Source: Halapricum desulfuricans
Lineage (GTDB): Archaea; Halobacteriota; Halobacteria; Halobacteriales; Haloarculaceae
Assembly: GCF_017094465.1 (NCBI RefSeq)
Contig: NZ_CP064791.1
Span: forward strand, 1,736,001-1,800,000
Length of the DNA stretch: 64,000 bases
Direction of reading: 5' to 3'
The notes under the pieces are model-generated. The model was not told where the DNA came from. It was given only the letters and a program-made list of their open reading frames with translations, and ran no database searches. The first letter of the stretch is position 1, and each line of letters opens with the position of its first letter. Below, piece after piece: positions 41,585-49,896 of the stretch. Made by a program: the position numbers and the translations under genes.

Positions 41585-42505
41585 TCAGTCCGCGGGTCGT
41601 TCGATGTCCGCCTGTTCACACAGCGCATCGGCCTGTTCGCGCGGGAGCCGATCGCGGAGCCGCCGCAGGATTCGGCCGCCGTCGCCGCGCTCTGATTCGA
41701 TCGCGCGAACCAGCGCGAGCGCGCGCTGTACCCTGGTTTTGCGCCAGGACTGTGCCCTGGACTCGTAGGTCCGGATCGCACGCAGCAGGTCGACCTTCCG
41801 GAACTCCGGCCAGTACGGCGCACAGAAGTAGACGGCCGCCTCGTTGCCGTTGGCGTGCCACGGCAGGAAATTTGAGGTCCGTTCGTCACCGCCCGTCCGA
41901 ATGATGAGATCGACGTCCCGGGTCGGCCCGTCGTAGAGTCGGTTCTCGATCGTCTCGACGTCGACGGCCGCGGGATCGATCTCGCCGTCGCGAACGTCCC
42001 GGGCGATGTCGCTGGCTGCGCCCAGCAGTTCCGCCCGTCCGCCGTACGCCAGCGCCACGTTGAGGTGGAACTGATCGTACGAACGCGTGCGTCTGTCGGC
42101 GTACGCAACGGCGTCCTGGACGCGCTCGGGCAGGCGATCGATCTCGCCGATCGCCCGGATTCGGACCCCGGACTCGTGAACCCGATCGGCATCGGCGAAC
42201 TCGCGGAGTTTCTCCTCGAGCAGGTCAAAGAGCGCCTCGCGCTCCTCCGGCGGCCGGTTGAAGTTCTCCGTCGAAAAGGCATACAGCGTCAGTTCCTCGA
42301 TATCCAACTGGGCACACCAGTCGAGCACCGCCTCCGTCGTCTCGGCGCCCTCGCGGTGTCCGTCGGTCGTCTCGGCCCCCTGCTTGCGGGCGTAGCGTCG
42401 GTTCCCATCCTGGATGACGGCGATGTGGTCCGGCGTTCCCGACAGTTCCCACTCCAGCAGCGTCTCGTAGAGGCGTGTTGCAGGTCCTCGAAGCAACGAT
42501 CGCAC
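41585..42505 (-). CDS. uppS: Isoprenyl diphosphate synthase, cis-type (UppS family)
   Basis: A 306-residue cis-prenyltransferase, which extends farnesyl or geranylgeranyl diphosphate with isopentenyl diphosphate. In haloarchaea the product becomes the dolichol-type carrier for N-glycosylation. Catalytic Asp33 lies in HIAVIQDGNRRYAR. Other motifs are LTLYAFSTENFNRP, LNVALAYGGRAEL, DLIIRTGGDERTSNFLPW and the acidic PYWPEF. The start is a GTG at 42503-42505. The C-terminal 40 residues form a basic, Arg-rich extension. It uses isopentenyl diphosphate made through phosphomevalonate decarboxylase at 49.9 kb. Confidence 0.93.
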   Translation of the reverse strand: MRSLLRGPATRLYETLLEWELSGTPDHIAVIQDGNRRYARKQGAETTDGHREGAETTEAVLDWCAQLDIEELTLYAFSTENFNRPPEEREALFDLLEEKLREFADADRVHESGVRIRAIGEIDRLPERVQDAVAYADRRTRSYDQFHLNVALAYGGRAELLGAASDIARDVRDGEIDPAAVDVETIENRLYDGPTRDVDLIIRTGGDERTSNFLPWHANGNEAAVYFCAPYWPEFRKVDLLRAIRTYESRAQSWRKTRVQRALALVRAIESERGDGGRILRRLRDRLPREQADALCEQADIERPAD

Positions 42506-42594
42506 GTTTCAGTAGTGACGGCGAGTCGATATGAGTGTTGTGTTCCGACCCGGACATCGTGAGGCGTATTAGGCCGGATGACACAGATCCACTA

Positions 42595-43008
42595 ATGCCC
42601 GAGGAGATCATCGACGAGGAACTGTACCAGCAGGCCGAAGAACTGCTCGAGCCGGGCGAGATCGAGCTCAACGGCCTGATCGTACACACGGATCTCGGTC
42701 GCGACAAAGAGGCCGAACTGAACCAGACGACCATCGAGATCGGCGACATCGTCGCGGAACACGCTGCGCCCGACGAGGAGACGTTCGTCTATTCGGGCAC
42801 GGACGACCCCGAGTTCGGACTCAACCAGCATCAGGGACTGACGCTCGAAGACGAGGAATTCGTCTGGGAGTGCCAGCAACTCCTCCGGGACGGAACGTTC
42901 CGCATCGTCTTCTATTACGAAGCCGACACCGACCAGGACGCGGTCCTGGAGGCCGTCTCCGAAGCCGGGTACACAGTCGTCGGTGTCGAGGGGCCACACT
43001 CTGAGTGA
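42595..43008 (+). CDS. DUF5778-type haloarchaeal protein
   Basis: A 137-residue acidic, soluble protein. The helix EEIIDEELYQQAEELLEPGEIELNG is followed by alternating strands and a C-terminal block with EADTDQDAVLEAVSEAGYTVVGV, which recalls an ACT-like or ferredoxin-like fold. I associate the sequence with haloarchaeal DUF5778; no function is known. The ATG at 42595 is used because the upstream frame adds only a poor leader. It runs divergently from uppS and in the same direction as hemA, 110 bases later. Confidence 0.8.
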   Translation: MPEEIIDEELYQQAEELLEPGEIELNGLIVHTDLGRDKEAELNQTTIEIGDIVAEHAAPDEETFVYSGTDDPEFGLNQHQGLTLEDEEFVWECQQLLRDGTFRIVFYYEADTDQDAVLEAVSEAGYTVVGVEGPHSE

Positions 43009-43118
43009 CCCCGAGTGTGTCACACCGACACATCGGTCTTGGACAGATTTAGATACTGGCGGACGTAATATGACCTAGAGACAGACACCGTGATCGCATC
43101 GATAGCAGGTGAGAGTAC

Positions 43119-44456
43119 GTGACAACGTCGACAGGCGTCATTACCGGTGTGAGCGTATCTCATCGGCAGGCCGACGTGGGCGAGATCGAGTCGGCAGCGG
43201 CGAGCAGTCAGCGCGCCGCGGTCGAGCGTCTCCTCGACCATGCGGCCGTCACGGAGGCGTTTGCCATCCAGACGTGCAACCGGGTCGAAGCCTACGTGGT
43301 CACCGACGACGCCGGGGCCGGACGGGCCGTCCTCGAATCGTACGCGGCCGACATCCCCGACTCGGTCCTCGAGTGGCTGGACCACGAGGCGAGTCTCCGT
43401 CACATGATGCGCGTGGCGAGCGGTCTGGAGTCGCTGGTCATCGGAGAAGACCAGATCATCGGCCAGGTCAGAGACGCCTACGAGGACGCCCGGAGTATCG
43501 GGGCCGTCGGGCCGGTGCTGGAAAGTGCGATCACCAAGGCGATCCACGTCGGCGAGCGCGCCCGCTCGGAGACGGCGATAAACGACGGAGTCGTCTCGGT
43601 CGGGAGTGCCGCCGTCGAGTTGGCCGCCACCGAGCACGACCTGACGGATGCGACGGCGACCGTGGTCGGGGCCGGCGAGATGTCGACGCTCGCGGCGAAA
43701 GCACTGGACGCCCGGACGGACGCCGATCGGTTGCTCGTGGTGAACCGGACGGTCGAACGGGCCGAACGCGTCCTCGATGCGGTCGAAATGGACGGACAGC
43801 CCCTCGGCATGGACGCGCTGGAGCGGGCAGTGTCGGCCGCCGACGTCGTCGTTTCGGCGACCGGTAAGCCTGACCCCGTCATCGATCCCTCGCTGGTAGC
43901 CGCGACCGGCGAGACCGTGGTCTTCGATCTCGCCCAGCCACAGGACGTGCCGGAGTCGGTCGGCGAACTGGCGAACGTGACGCGATACGATCTCGACGCA
44001 CTCGAATCGGTGACGGAAGAGACGCGCGCCAAGCGTCGGGAAGCCGCACTGGCGGTCGAGGAGGTGATCAACGAGGCGTTCGAGGAGTTGCTCACCCAGT
44101 ACAAGCGAAAGCGAGCCGACGAGGTCATCTCCGCGATGTACGAGGGTGCGGAACGTCGGAAGACGGCCGAGCTAGAGCAGGCGTTTGCAAAGCTCGATCT
44201 CGACGAGGAGGAACGCGAGGTCGTTGAATCGATGGCCGACTCGATCGTCAACCAGTTGCTCGCGCCGCCGACGAACGGGCTTCGGGACGCGGCCGAGGCC
44301 GACGACTGGTCGACGATCAACACGGCCCTGCAGCTGTTCGATCCGTCGTTTACCGACGAGGAGACGGACGGACTCGCGGCGATCGCCGAACACGCATCCG
44401 GAGGGAGCGAGGGGATGCCGCCGGCGATCCGAGATCGGCTCGACGACAGGACGTGA
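43119..44456 (+). CDS. hemA: Glutamyl-tRNA reductase
   Basis: A 445-residue HemA, which reduces glutamyl-tRNA to glutamate-1-semialdehyde, the first step of heme synthesis. The catalytic Cys53 is in IQTCNRVEAY. LESLVIGEDQIIGQVRDA and the NADPH-binding VVGAGEMSTLAAKAL (about 187-201) are present, with the C-terminal dimerisation helix after RRKTAELEQAF. The start is a GTG with AGGTGAG six to eight bases upstream, one of the clearer ribosome binding sites. In many haloarchaea the siroheme synthase-like gene precedes hemA; here DUF5778 does. The DUF502 gene follows 52 bases later. Confidence 0.94.
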   Translation: MTTSTGVITGVSVSHRQADVGEIESAAASSQRAAVERLLDHAAVTEAFAIQTCNRVEAYVVTDDAGAGRAVLESYAADIPDSVLEWLDHEASLRHMMRVASGLESLVIGEDQIIGQVRDAYEDARSIGAVGPVLESAITKAIHVGERARSETAINDGVVSVGSAAVELAATEHDLTDATATVVGAGEMSTLAAKALDARTDADRLLVVNRTVERAERVLDAVEMDGQPLGMDALERAVSAADVVVSATGKPDPVIDPSLVAATGETVVFDLAQPQDVPESVGELANVTRYDLDALESVTEETRAKRREAALAVEEVINEAFEELLTQYKRKRADEVISAMYEGAERRKTAELEQAFAKLDLDEEEREVVESMADSIVNQLLAPPTNGLRDAAEADDWSTINTALQLFDPSFTDEETDGLAAIAEHASGGSEGMPPAIRDRLDDRT

Positions 44457-44508
44457 TCGTCACACGCTGGCGGTCAACTTTTTTGCGGCTGCCGTCGGAG
44501 ATGTACAC

Positions 44509-45183
44509 GTGAACTGGAAGCGCCGAATCCGGAGCAGCTTCGTCACTGGGACGATACTGGTCGCGCCGCTCGTCGTCACGCTCGTCGCGTTACGGTTCGC
44601 ACTCGGCTGGCTGACCGGCTTCGTCGAGCCGGTCGTCTCCGCGGGGAACCTCGCGCAGTTCACCGGCGACATCGAGTTTCTCGCACGGTTGCTGGCAGTC
44701 GTGGTCATGATCGTGTCCGTAGGCTTGGTCGGACTGTTCGCTCAGTGGAGCGTGACCAGCCGGTTCTTCGGGGGGTTCGGTCGACTCGTTGGCTTCATTC
44801 CGATGGTCCGCGTGATCTATACGGGCGTGCAGGGGGTCGCGAACTCGCTCGTCGAGTCGACCGACCGCTACAAGAGCGTCGTACTCGTAGAATACCCACG
44901 GGACGACGTCTATTCGCTCGGGTTCATCACCGCCGAAAGCCCGGAGAGCGTCACGACGGAGATCGGCGAGGCGTACAACGTCTACATCCCGAACAGCCCG
45001 AATCCGACCAACGGCCATCTCGCGCTCGTTCCGGAGTCGGAAGTCCACGAAATCGATATGTCGGTCCGGCGTGGCGTCCGATTGATGGTTACGACCGGGA
45101 TCGCGGAGACGAAAGACGAACTCGAACAGTTCGACGCCGACATCAGCGGGGCCGTCGAGGCTGCGACCGAGTCGGACGACTAG
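44509..45183 (+). CDS. DUF502 membrane protein
   Basis: A 224-residue membrane protein. It begins NWKRRIRSSFVTGTILVAPLVVTLVAL, the DUF502 signature, with two membrane helices (about 12-33 and 58-80). The hydrophilic rest carries FIPMVRVIYTGVQGVANSL, VVLVEYPRDDVYSLGFIT and NVYIPNSPNPTNGHLALVP, all typical of the family. Function unknown. The start is the GTG at 44509, as no in-frame ATG is near. It ends three bases before the converging acetyltransferase gene. Confidence 0.9.
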   Translation: MNWKRRIRSSFVTGTILVAPLVVTLVALRFALGWLTGFVEPVVSAGNLAQFTGDIEFLARLLAVVVMIVSVGLVGLFAQWSVTSRFFGGFGRLVGFIPMVRVIYTGVQGVANSLVESTDRYKSVVLVEYPRDDVYSLGFITAESPESVTTEIGEAYNVYIPNSPNPTNGHLALVPESEVHEIDMSVRRGVRLMVTTGIAETKDELEQFDADISGAVEAATESDD

Positions 45184-45186
45184 GGA

Positions 45187-45939
45187 CTATAGATACGCCG
45201 CGTCCCAGCGGGTCGGTTTGCGGCTGTTGCCGCAGTTGTCACATTCGATTCGACCCATCGCGTCCATCGCGTTGGCGAGTTGTTCGCAACTGCCACAGTA
45301 GTAGCCGTACCGTTCACCGCGGTCCCGATCGGCATACACAGGGTAGAACGGCCCCAGCGAGCCCCGTTCGGCGTCGTCCCGATCGGCGTACACCGTCTCA
45401 CCGTCCGGCGTCTCACAGGCAGTGAGTCCGGACGGCTCCTCGATGTAGATGTTCTCGACGTGGGTGCGGCTGGCGATCTCGACGTCACGGCGGCCGATCC
45501 GCTGGAATCCCTGGCGTTCGAAGAAGCCGTTGCCCTCGCTGTTCTCCGCGAGCACCCGGCCCTGAATCGCGCTTGCTCCGCGTTCGTGGAGGCGATCCCG
45601 CGTCGCCTCGAACAGTTCGGTGCCGATGCGTTCGCCACGGTACGACGGATCGACGTGCAACCACAGCAACATCGCCGTTTGCTGGGTGTCAGACCGCTCG
45701 AAGACGGCCGCGTCCTCGAGTGTGCTCTCGGAGAATCCGACGACCTGGTCGTCGCGCTCCGCGACCAGCAGGAGGCTGTCCTCGTCGTTCAGTCGTTCAC
45801 ACAGGTTGTCTTCGGTGTACCACTCCTCAATCGCGCCGGTGATGGCTTGCGGGCTCAGCGAGTAGGACGTCTGCAGCGACCGCCGGGCGATGTCCCGGAT
45901 CGCCGGCCGGTCCGCAGGCGTGGCAGGACGGACGTTCAT
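45187..45939 (-). CDS. GNAT acetyltransferase with C-terminal zinc ribbon
   Basis: A 250-residue protein. Residues 1-150 form a GNAT domain: VRPATPADRPAIRDIARRS, VDPSYRGERIGTELFEATRDRL with the acetyl-CoA loop, and GFFERQGFQRIGRRDV. The C-terminal part has a Tyr/Asp-rich linker and a zinc ribbon with Cys pairs at 215/218 and 233/236. The ATG at 45937-45939 is chosen over longer upstream frames that run antisense to the HD gene. A zinc ribbon on an acetyltransferase suggests binding to a nucleic acid or protein substrate; the substrate is unknown. Confidence 0.86.
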   Translation of the reverse strand: MNVRPATPADRPAIRDIARRSLQTSYSLSPQAITGAIEEWYTEDNLCERLNDEDSLLLVAERDDQVVGFSESTLEDAAVFERSDTQQTAMLLWLHVDPSYRGERIGTELFEATRDRLHERGASAIQGRVLAENSEGNGFFERQGFQRIGRRDVEIASRTHVENIYIEEPSGLTACETPDGETVYADRDDAERGSLGPFYPVYADRDRGERYGYYCGSCEQLANAMDAMGRIECDNCGNSRKPTRWDAAYL

Positions 45940-46046
45940 GCCGGAATGTTCGTCCCCAGTCGTTAAAAAGACAGCCGCTCGTGCGAATTCTGCGCTCGTG
46001 GCAGGGGAATCATAAGAGTGTCGTAACGCTAAAGAGTCAAACACGC

Positions 46047-46090
46047 CTTTTAGTAGGTAACATGAACAACGAACGTGCAGTCGGGAGGGG
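46047..46090 (+). promoter_or_regulatory. Promoter and ribosome binding site of the HD gene
   Basis: CTTTTAGT at 46047-46054 is a candidate TATA box, predicting a start of transcription near 46077. GGGAGGGG at 46083-46090 lies five bases before a GTG at 46096. Together they favour the GTG at 46096 over the in-frame GTG at 46075. Confidence 0.5.
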
Positions 46091-46095
46091 GTTCT

Positions 46096-46812
46096 GTGGG
46101 TGTCGAGATTAAGGAGTCGCCGGTAACGGACGCCGAATTCGAGGCGATGCAGGAGTTCGTGCGCGACTACCTCAGGGCCAGCGTCGAGACCGAGGACGAG
46201 GGGGGCCGCATGCGGTGGTACCCCTGGCACTCGGCGAAGTACCGGTTCAACCACATCCTGAACGTCGTCGACCTCGCCGAGGAGATCGCTCGAAAGGAGG
46301 GCGCCAACGCCGACGTGACTCGAGTCGCGGCGCTGTTTCACGACGTCGCAAAGCTCGAAGCCGAGCAGGACCGCCACGCCGAGGTCGGTGCGAAGATCGC
46401 ACAGGAGTACCTGACCACGCATGGGGACTATCCGCCGTCGTTCGTCGAGCAGGTCGTCGACGCGGTACGGGACCACTCCTATCAGGGCGAGCTAACGGAT
46501 CTCGCGCTGGAGACGCAGTGTCTCATCGAGGCGGACATCCTCGACAAGGTCGGTGCCAACGGCGCGACGCTCTTGCTGTTGCGGATGGGCTATGAGTCCC
46601 GGACACACATGGACGCCGCCGAGATGGTCGGGCGCGTCCTCGAACGCGGACGGGACGCCAAAGAGCGCATCCGCAGCGACACCGCCGAAAGCGTCGCCCA
46701 CCGCCGCATCAAGCGGGTGAAGTGGCTCAAGGAGTGGCTCGAAGCCGAGGTCGCGGATATGGACGCGGACGACCCATTCGATCCCGACAACGACGACCAA
46801 ACAGAGCAGTAG
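46096..46812 (+). CDS. HD-domain phosphohydrolase
   Basis: A 238-residue HD-superfamily hydrolase. Metal ligands appear as His53 in FNHILNV, the HD pair at 82-83 in ALFHDVAKL, and later Asp residues in VRDHSYQG and EADILDKVGANG. Conserved Trp and Arg in GRMRWYPWHSAKYR precede the domain. The substrate may be a nucleotide or phosphorylated metabolite. The GTG at 46096 is preferred because of the GGGAGGGG ribosome binding site upstream. The C-terminal tail is strongly acidic. It faces the LysE exporter gene tail to tail. Confidence 0.85.
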   Translation: MGVEIKESPVTDAEFEAMQEFVRDYLRASVETEDEGGRMRWYPWHSAKYRFNHILNVVDLAEEIARKEGANADVTRVAALFHDVAKLEAEQDRHAEVGAKIAQEYLTTHGDYPPSFVEQVVDAVRDHSYQGELTDLALETQCLIEADILDKVGANGATLLLLRMGYESRTHMDAAEMVGRVLERGRDAKERIRSDTAESVAHRRIKRVKWLKEWLEAEVADMDADDPFDPDNDDQTEQ

Positions 46813-46852
46813 ATCGGATCGGCGACTCCAGCCAGTCGATCGGTACCGACAA

Positions 46853-47536
46853 TCAGAGGAGGGTACGTACCGCGTCGATGACGAACAGCGCGCCGAACCC
46901 GGCGAATGCGACCGCACTCAGCGTCGCGACCGCCGGAGCGAAGCGATCGACACGCTCGCGGCCGGCGACCAGCGCCGCCGGGAACGCGACGATCCAGAGG
47001 ACGATCCCGGCGAACAGCCCGGCGATCAAAAGCGGCGTCCCGGTCCTAACGATCAACACACCGGCCAGCGGCGACTCCGAGGACAGCGCCGTCGCCAGCA
47101 CGTCGATCCGTCCCGGATCGAGCAATCCGACGCCGACAGTGAGCCAGAAGACGATCTGATAGGGGTTGGTGATCGCGAGCGTGAACGCCTTCAGGAACCC
47201 GTGTCCGGTCGTCTCCGAATCCTCGCCCTGAAACGTCACGGAGAGATCCCGGACGGCATCGTAGGCGAAATACCACAAGAGAAGCCCACCGATACCGACC
47301 ATGAGTCCCTGGACCGTGGGAGAGCGCTGGACGACCGTGACGGCACCGAGCAGCGACAGCGCGAGAAAGCACGCGTCGGCGATCATCGCCCCGAGCCCCG
47401 CGGTAAAGCCCGCACGCCAGCCCCTGACGACGCTCTCTTCGGCAATGACGGCGTTCATCGGTCCCGGCGGTGCGGCCAGCGCGAGCCCGAAGACGGCACC
47501 TGCACCCGCGGTCGCGAGCACCTCGAAGAAACTCAT
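46853..47536 (-). CDS. LysE-family amino acid exporter
   Basis: A membrane protein of about 227 residues with six helices and the LysE signature near the start: GAVFGLALAAPPGPMNAVIAEESVVRGW. GLGAMIADACFLALSLLG and FTLAITNPYQIVFWL also fit. The family exports lysine, arginine, homoserine or similar amino acids. The ATG at 47534-47536 is preferred because helix 1 follows directly; a GTG at 47582-47584 would add 16 residues. It lies downstream of the PAC2 gene on the same strand and is probably cotranscribed. Substrate is not predicted. Confidence 0.87.
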   Translation of the reverse strand: MSFFEVLATAGAGAVFGLALAAPPGPMNAVIAEESVVRGWRAGFTAGLGAMIADACFLALSLLGAVTVVQRSPTVQGLMVGIGGLLLWYFAYDAVRDLSVTFQGEDSETTGHGFLKAFTLAITNPYQIVFWLTVGVGLLDPGRIDVLATALSSESPLAGVLIVRTGTPLLIAGLFAGIVLWIVAFPAALVAGRERVDRFAPAVATLSAVAFAGFGALFVIDAVRTLL

Positions 47537-47604
47537 CAGCGTGGTTTCGGGGCTGTCGGTGAAAAGCCCGACGAGTTCAGCCACCGGTGCCCCGACGGGT
47601 TCAC

Positions 47605-48342
47605 CTACTGATACATCCCCACGGGCTGAGCCTGTGAGCTCTCGTCGCCGGCCTGTTGCATCCGCTGGGCGAGGCGCTCTTTGGCCTCGCTGATCTCCTG
47701 GGCCTGCTCGACCAGCGTCTCCGTCTCGACTTCGACGTCGGCGATCGGCTCGACGACCCGGTCGAGGACCGCCTTCGCCGCGGCCGGGTCCGGGAACTTC
47801 GGGGACGCCTCGACGACGAACCCGAGCGCCTCCAGCCCCGCTCGTTCGGCGTGATAGATGAGCGCGCCGGTCGGCCCGCTGACGACGCCGCGCTCGCCGG
47901 GCGTCGAGACGTCGACGCCGTCCAACTGCGCGCCCGCTCCGGCGATCGAGAGGCCGACGACGTCGGTCGTCTGGCCGTCAGAACGCTGGGTGCCCGAGAT
48001 ATACAGCGGGAGCGCCCCCTGTTCGTCGATCCAGTTCGTAACGCAGGCGGCGAACTCCTCCGCGGCCGACGGCGAGATCGGGACGTCGCTCTGCAGGACC
48101 AGTAGATCGCGTTCCGCGTCCGCGTGGATCCGGACCGGCGGCTCGACGCCGTGGCCGCCCTCGTCGTAAATCGCGACTTCCGGCAACCCCTCGCAGTGAA
48201 TCGACGCGTAGCGGTCCATCCCGTAGGTCTCGACGAGGTGGTCGGCGGCGATCTTGCCGACGAGACCGAGTCCAGGGAGTCCCTCGATCAGGACCGGCTC
48301 GTCGAGCTGGATATCGTCACGGTGTACGTTCACATGCGCCAT
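47605..48342 (-). CDS. PAC2-family protein (proteasome assembly chaperone-like)
   Basis: A 245-residue protein of the PAC2/PbaB family. Conserved features are PVLIEGLPGLGLVGKIAADHL (Gly-rich N-terminus), the strand LLVLQSDVPIS and GALIYHAERAGLEALGFVVEAS. Yeast and archaeal relatives help assemble 20S proteasomes, though archaeal PbaB's true partner is debated. A coiled-coil-like C-terminal helix (AQEISEAKERLAQRMQQAG) ends in a Gln/Met-rich tail. It is divergent from the RNA methyltransferase and precedes the LysE gene. The ATG at 48340-48342 gives the usual start. Confidence 0.88.
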   Translation of the reverse strand: MAHVNVHRDDIQLDEPVLIEGLPGLGLVGKIAADHLVETYGMDRYASIHCEGLPEVAIYDEGGHGVEPPVRIHADAERDLLVLQSDVPISPSAAEEFAACVTNWIDEQGALPLYISGTQRSDGQTTDVVGLSIAGAGAQLDGVDVSTPGERGVVSGPTGALIYHAERAGLEALGFVVEASPKFPDPAAAKAVLDRVVEPIADVEVETETLVEQAQEISEAKERLAQRMQQAGDESSQAQPVGMYQ

Positions 48343-48420
48343 GTGACATCATACGGCGGGACGTGGCTTACCGTTTGGCCTTCGAAACCCACAAGCCCCG
48401 AGTTCGCCAAGGGACGGTCG

Positions 48421-49329
48421 ATGGACGTGCTGTCGCGATACGAGCCGATCGTCGAGGACTACGAGGCCTTTCTGTCGGCCTGTGAGCGGCCGCTCCCCTC
48501 GGTCGTCCGGGTCAATACGATCAAAGCGACCGTCGAACGTGCCAAACGGGGACTCGCGGAGGCCGGCATCGAGCTCGATCCGGTCGAGTGGCACCCGCGC
48601 CTGTTTCGGTTGCCGGCGGACCAGCCGGGCGCCAACTGGCCGTACTCCCACGGCTGGATCCACGGCCAGGAGGAGGTCTCGGCCATCCCGGCGACCGTGC
48701 TCGATCCCGACCCCGGCGAGCGGGTCTGGGACGCGACTGCCGCCCCGGGGAGCAAGACCACGCAACTGGCCGCACTCATGGACGACCGCGGACTGCTCGT
48801 CGCGACCGACAGCAATCTCGGCCGCCTGTCCGCGCTGCGCTCGAACACCGAACGGCTGGGCGTGACGAACGTCGCCGTCACCAACGAGGACGCGCGCAAC
48901 CATTCGCTGAAACCGTTCGGGGGCGAGCCCTACGACAAGGTCCTGGTCGACGTGCCCTGCTCGTGTGAGGGGACGATCCGCAAGAACCCGGACACCCTCG
49001 AGGAGTGGTCACTGGGCCACGTCACGGGCATTGCCGACGTACAGCGGGCGATCCTCGAACGGGCGATCCAGACGACCCGCGAGGGCGGCACGGTCGTCTA
49101 CTCGACGTGTACGTTCGCGCCCGAGGAGAACGAGGCCGTGCTGGATTACGCGCTCGACGCCGAGGACTGTCGGCTCGTCGAGTTCGAGTTGCCGCTAACG
49201 TATCGGGACGGCGTGACCGAGTGGGATGACGAGGTTTTCGACCCGCAAGTCGAGCGGGCGAAGCGGATCTATCCACATCACAACGACACGGGCGGCTTTT
49301 TCGTCGCGAAACTGGAGGTGCTGGGATGA
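48421..49329 (+). CDS. RNA cytosine-C5 methyltransferase (NOL1/NOP2/Sun family)
   Basis: A 302-residue m5C methyltransferase. SAM motif I is WDATAAPGSKTTQLA (103-117). Motif IV is DVPCSCEG (Cys180) and motif VI is YSTCTFAPEEN with the nucleophile Cys230. The catalytic core is complete, but the protein stops at GGFFVAKLEVL without the PUA-like RNA-binding C-terminus of related enzymes. Its TGA overlaps the ATG of the next gene (ATGA), whose product looks like the missing domain. The target may be tRNA C49/C48 or rRNA. The upstream open frame antisense to PAC2 is rejected. Confidence 0.92.
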   Translation: MDVLSRYEPIVEDYEAFLSACERPLPSVVRVNTIKATVERAKRGLAEAGIELDPVEWHPRLFRLPADQPGANWPYSHGWIHGQEEVSAIPATVLDPDPGERVWDATAAPGSKTTQLAALMDDRGLLVATDSNLGRLSALRSNTERLGVTNVAVTNEDARNHSLKPFGGEPYDKVLVDVPCSCEGTIRKNPDTLEEWSLGHVTGIADVQRAILERAIQTTREGGTVVYSTCTFAPEENEAVLDYALDAEDCRLVEFELPLTYRDGVTEWDDEVFDPQVERAKRIYPHHNDTGGFFVAKLEVLG

Positions 49330-49838
49330 GCGAGAACGTCAGCCATCGGTTCGACCGACTGCCGGCCACGGAAGCCAAACGGGACGTCGAGAGTCGACCG
49401 ACCCGTGAGGCGATCGTAGACTTCTGGGCGGACCGGTTCGGGGTCGACCCCGAGGCGTTCGAGGCCTACACCTTCTGGGAGCGGGGCAACGGAAAGGTCT
49501 GGGCGTTCGCGGACGACCTGGAGACGCCGGTCGACGTCGAGGCGCTGGGGATGTCGTTCATGCGCACACGCCAGGAGCACTGGAAGCCGACGACCGAGGC
49601 CGTCCAGCGGTTCGGGGCCCGGGCAACTCGAAACGTCATCCACCTCGACCGCGGGGCGGCCGAGCGCTTCCTGGCCGGCGAGGACCAGCAACGAGAATGG
49701 GACGGCGACTGGGGGTATCTGATCGTTACGCACGACATTGCAGGCGAGCCCGAGCCGATCGGTGTCGGCCTCTACGTCCACGGGGAGTTGCGCTCGCAGA
49801 TTCCCAAGGGCCGTCGCCGCGAGTTCGGCGGCGAATAA
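49326..49838 (+). CDS. RsmF/PUA-like C-terminal partner of the m5C methyltransferase (DUF7122 type)
   Basis: A 170-residue protein coupled to the methyltransferase by an ATGA overlap. The segments KVWAFADDLETPV, EALGMSFMRTRQEHWKPTTEAVQRFG, AERFLAGE and GLYVHGELRSQIPKGRRREF resemble the C-terminal region of RsmF/NSUN-type enzymes that binds RNA. I associate it with haloarchaeal DUF7122. Together the two genes look like one enzyme split into a catalytic and an RNA-binding chain. RNA binding is inferred from sequence resemblance, not shown. Confidence 0.8.
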   Translation: MSENVSHRFDRLPATEAKRDVESRPTREAIVDFWADRFGVDPEAFEAYTFWERGNGKVWAFADDLETPVDVEALGMSFMRTRQEHWKPTTEAVQRFGARATRNVIHLDRGAAERFLAGEDQQREWDGDWGYLIVTHDIAGEPEPIGVGLYVHGELRSQIPKGRRREFGGE

Positions 49839-49896
49839 CGCCGGTTTCGGCCGTTCGAGACGGCAGCGATAAGTGCGCCGGGACGGATCCACGGGT

